A DNA stretch of 7,810 nt, taken from the NCBI GenBank assembly GCA_025449775.1, contig JANWIS010000162.1, positions 1 through 7,810 on the forward strand, read 5' to 3'. Origin of the DNA: Ignavibacteriaceae bacterium (GTDB taxonomy: Bacteria > Bacteroidota > Ignavibacteria > Ignavibacteriales > Ignavibacteriaceae). Shown in pieces: positions 6,171-7,810 of this stretch. Positions within the stretch are counted from its first letter, which is position 1; each line of letters starts with the position of its first letter. The position numbers and the translations under genes were made by a program. The notes beneath the pieces are model-generated. The model saw only the letters and a program-made list of their open reading frames with translations. It made no database searches and was not told the DNA's origin.

Positions 6171-6796
6171 TTAAAATCTTCCAAAGATAAAACTTCATTA
6201 CACAGTTCAATATCTTTTATTTCATTGGATGCGATAATAACAATCCGGTTTTTACTTTCTTCCTGAATTATTTTATACACTACTTTTTTTCCATCTTCAT
6301 CAAGGTTGGAAGTCGGTTCATCAAATATCAGAACATCCGGTGAATGCTGAAGAGCAAAAACAAATTTCAATCTCTGTTTCATTCCAGATGAATAAGTTTT
6401 TACCAAATCATCTTTCCTGTTATCCAAAAGAAATTGCTGCAAGTAGTTGAGCAATTTTTCCTCGTTAAAATTGATTCCACGAATCTGTGCAAAAATTTTT
6501 AAATTTTCCCAGGCTGAAAATTCTTCGTAAAGAATCAGATAAGGTGAAACAAAGCCGATATGATTGTGGAGATTTTCAGAAATGATTTCTCCGCTAGAAT
6601 TTTTATGAGAAATTTTTCCAGAGGAAGTTGCAATTAAGCCCGCAATTATTTTAACTAATGTTGATTTGCCTGAACCGTTTGGACCTAAGATTCCAAATAT
6701 TCCATTGTCTGCCCAATTAAAATTAATATCCTTAAAAATTAATCTTCTGCCGAAGGATTTGGAGAGTGATTGAGAATGGATAGAGTAGCTACTCAT
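6167..6796 (-). CDS. ccmA: CcmA, ABC transporter ATP-binding subunit
   Basis: This 209-residue single nucleotide-binding domain partners with CcmB. The Walker A is GPNGSGKST (38-46). The ABC signature is YSSGMKQR (135-142), close to the YSSGM.QR usual in CcmA. The Walker B is VLIFDEP (155-161) with catalytic E160, and the D-loop is SNLD (163-166). The size matches the family (about 205). Two elements differ from the canonical domain: the Q-loop region reads GFVSPYLILYEEF, with S84/P85 where Gln is expected, and the switch-histidine position reads IIASNE, with N191 instead of His. The ATG at 6796 lies inside the last codons of the upstream T9SS gene (8-base overlap), and no good ribosome binding site is seen, so its translation probably depends on that gene. 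Confidence 0.95.
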   Translation of the reverse strand: MSSYSIHSQSLSKSFGRRLIFKDINFNWADNGIFGILGPNGSGKSTLVKIIAGLIATSSGKISHKNSSGEIISENLHNHIGFVSPYLILYEEFSAWENLKIFAQIRGINFNEEKLLNYLQQFLLDNRKDDLVKTYSSGMKQRLKFVFALQHSPDVLIFDEPTSNLDEDGKKVVYKIIQEESKNRIVIIASNEIKDIELCNEVLSLEDFK

Positions 6797-7810
6797 TGAA
6801 AATTACAATTTTACCTTTATAAACTTCATCACCATTTTTAATCACATAAACATAAACACCTGAAGCAAGCTTTTCACTATCTTTATCAAGAGCATTCCAG
6901 CTGACACCCTTCTGATTTCCCGGTAGATTCTGAATAATTTTAATACTACTATATACTAACTGCATACCGGTTGAATAAATATTTAAATCAACTTCATCAC
7001 CGGCATTTGAATCGAAGGGCAAAAAAATCAGTGAACCAGTAAGATAAGATTTGTTGTAACTGAATGGATTCGGATATGCATAACTAACTTCACCGGCTAC
7101 AGGTATTTGAAGACTGTCTTCTCTTATAACCTGGTCGTTTAATATTTCTGAAACTGACCAGAACATCGGATCGGTTACTGAAAAATCTGATGAATAATTT
7201 TCAGTCAGCTTCCTTGAACCGCTTACACTATCAGCATACAAAACATAATCAAAAGGAAATTGTTGTGAAGGATTATCGGCTGCAGCAAATGCATCGCCAT
7301 TGGTTATGATTGCAAAAAGTGAATCAATGTTCAGTGGAATATTGAATAGAATAAAATTATTTGAGGTTGGAGCTGCTTCCATATTAGTTGGTGGAGGTGA
7401 TGGAAACAGAATTGTGAAAGTCGGATCTACAGAAGGATAATTTACAGCTTCTTCAAAATAATTTCCCGGAACCGATCTGACTCCGGTGAAGTAAGTCCAG
7501 ATCCCAAACTTGTTCAATTGTTTTGGAAAGGATGTGTTGAAATTAATCAGGCTCTGATTAATAGCAAGTATTGCTTCAATGTTTGGTACCATTTCCCATT
7601 GACGGTTTAAAATTTCAAAACCAAAATTTTCCTGCATGAATAAATTCCAGATTACAAGATTATATCCGTTCTGACTGGGCATAGCAACATAAGTTCTCTT
7701 AAAATATTCATCCATATATGCGTAGTAGTCATTCACATCATCATAAACAAATTCTTCCATCGAAGTTGAAGTCAGTTCATAAAAAAATATATCAGAATTT
7801 CTGAATGGAG
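6789..7810 (-). CDS. T9SS-sorted secreted protein, possible metalloprotease (N-terminus outside window)
   Basis: The frame is open to the right edge. An ATG at 7760 would give 323 residues, but the codons before it (reading DIFFYELTSTS just ahead of MEE) are open and look like the same domain, so the gene is 5'-truncated. The last ~100 residues (about 225-323 counted from that ATG) form a type IX secretion C-terminal sorting domain: YPNPF (229-233), a beta-rich stretch with VSWNALDKD, then SGVYVYVI and KGKIVIFNE. Such proteins cross the inner membrane by Sec and the outer membrane by T9SS. The ELTST.MEE..YDDVNDYY segment resembles the part following the HExxH helix in secreted metalloproteases common in Ignavibacteria and related bacteria (MXAN_6640-like). 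That is from memory, and the zinc site would lie outside the window. The visible part contains no cysteine, so it carries no c-type heme site. It overlaps ccmA by 8 bases. Confidence 0.88.
   Translation of the reverse strand, partial: PFRNSDIFFYELTSTSMEEFVYDDVNDYYAYMDEYFKRTYVAMPSQNGYNLVIWNLFMQENFGFEILNRQWEMVPNIEAILAINQSLINFNTSFPKQLNKFGIWTYFTGVRSVPGNYFEEAVNYPSVDPTFTILFPSPPPTNMEAAPTSNNFILFNIPLNIDSLFAIITNGDAFAAADNPSQQFPFDYVLYADSVSGSRKLTENYSSDFSVTDPMFWSVSEILNDQVIREDSLQIPVAGEVSYAYPNPFSYNKSYLTGSLIFLPFDSNAGDEVDLNIYSTGMQLVYSSIKIIQNLPGNQKGVSWNALDKDSEKLASGVYVYVIKNGDEVYKGKIVIFNE

Noticed and set aside
7758..7760. ATG at 7760 as the true start of the T9SS-sorted protein
   Set aside because: The frame continues without a stop to the window edge, the codons before it look like the same domain, and no signal peptide follows the ATG although T9SS cargo needs one. 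The real start is outside the window.

Overview
The window is AT-rich, and every gene in it reads on the minus strand. The combination of a type IX secretion (T9SS) C-terminal sorting domain with a YPNPF motif, a complete CcmABCDEF cytochrome c maturation cluster, weak Shine-Dalgarno use and a short Bacteroidota-style CcmD suggests a member of the Bacteroidota/Ignavibacteria (FCB) group. The lineage is an inference from gene style; no marker gene fixes it.

Layout from left to right. Positions 1-881 hold a class II-type histone deacetylase/acetoin utilization family enzyme, cut off at its C-terminus by the window edge. Just upstream of it (to the right) is a rho-independent terminator and then a tRNA-Asn(GUU) gene, both on the minus strand. 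Positions 1055-1770 contain no convincing protein gene. They hold a probable tRNA promoter, a small inverted repeat and a strong hairpin-plus-T-tract terminator that points in the plus direction although no plus-strand gene precedes it. From 1771 to the right edge runs one tightly packed minus-strand operon. In transcription order it is: a T9SS-exported, probably metalloprotease-like protein (5' end outside the window), ccmA, ccmB, ccmC, a 54-residue ccmD not obvious from long-ORF calling, ccmE and ccmF. Most junctions overlap (8, 4, 4 and 11 bases); the other two gaps are 33 and 38 bases.

The ccm genes make the System I cytochrome c maturation machine. CcmA and CcmB form the ABC module. CcmC, with CcmD, loads heme onto the membrane-anchored chaperone CcmE, and CcmF takes heme from CcmE and attaches it to apocytochrome c. 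The most notable point is that this CcmE has cysteine (C115-P-S-K-Y119) where classical CcmE has the heme-binding histidine. The operon also ends after ccmF with no ccmG, ccmH or ccmI in the window. That matches the variant Ccm system known from Desulfovibrio and archaea. Further oddities are a CcmA without the usual switch histidine and Q-loop glutamine, an insertion in CcmF, and a secreted T9SS protein coupled to the start of ccmA.
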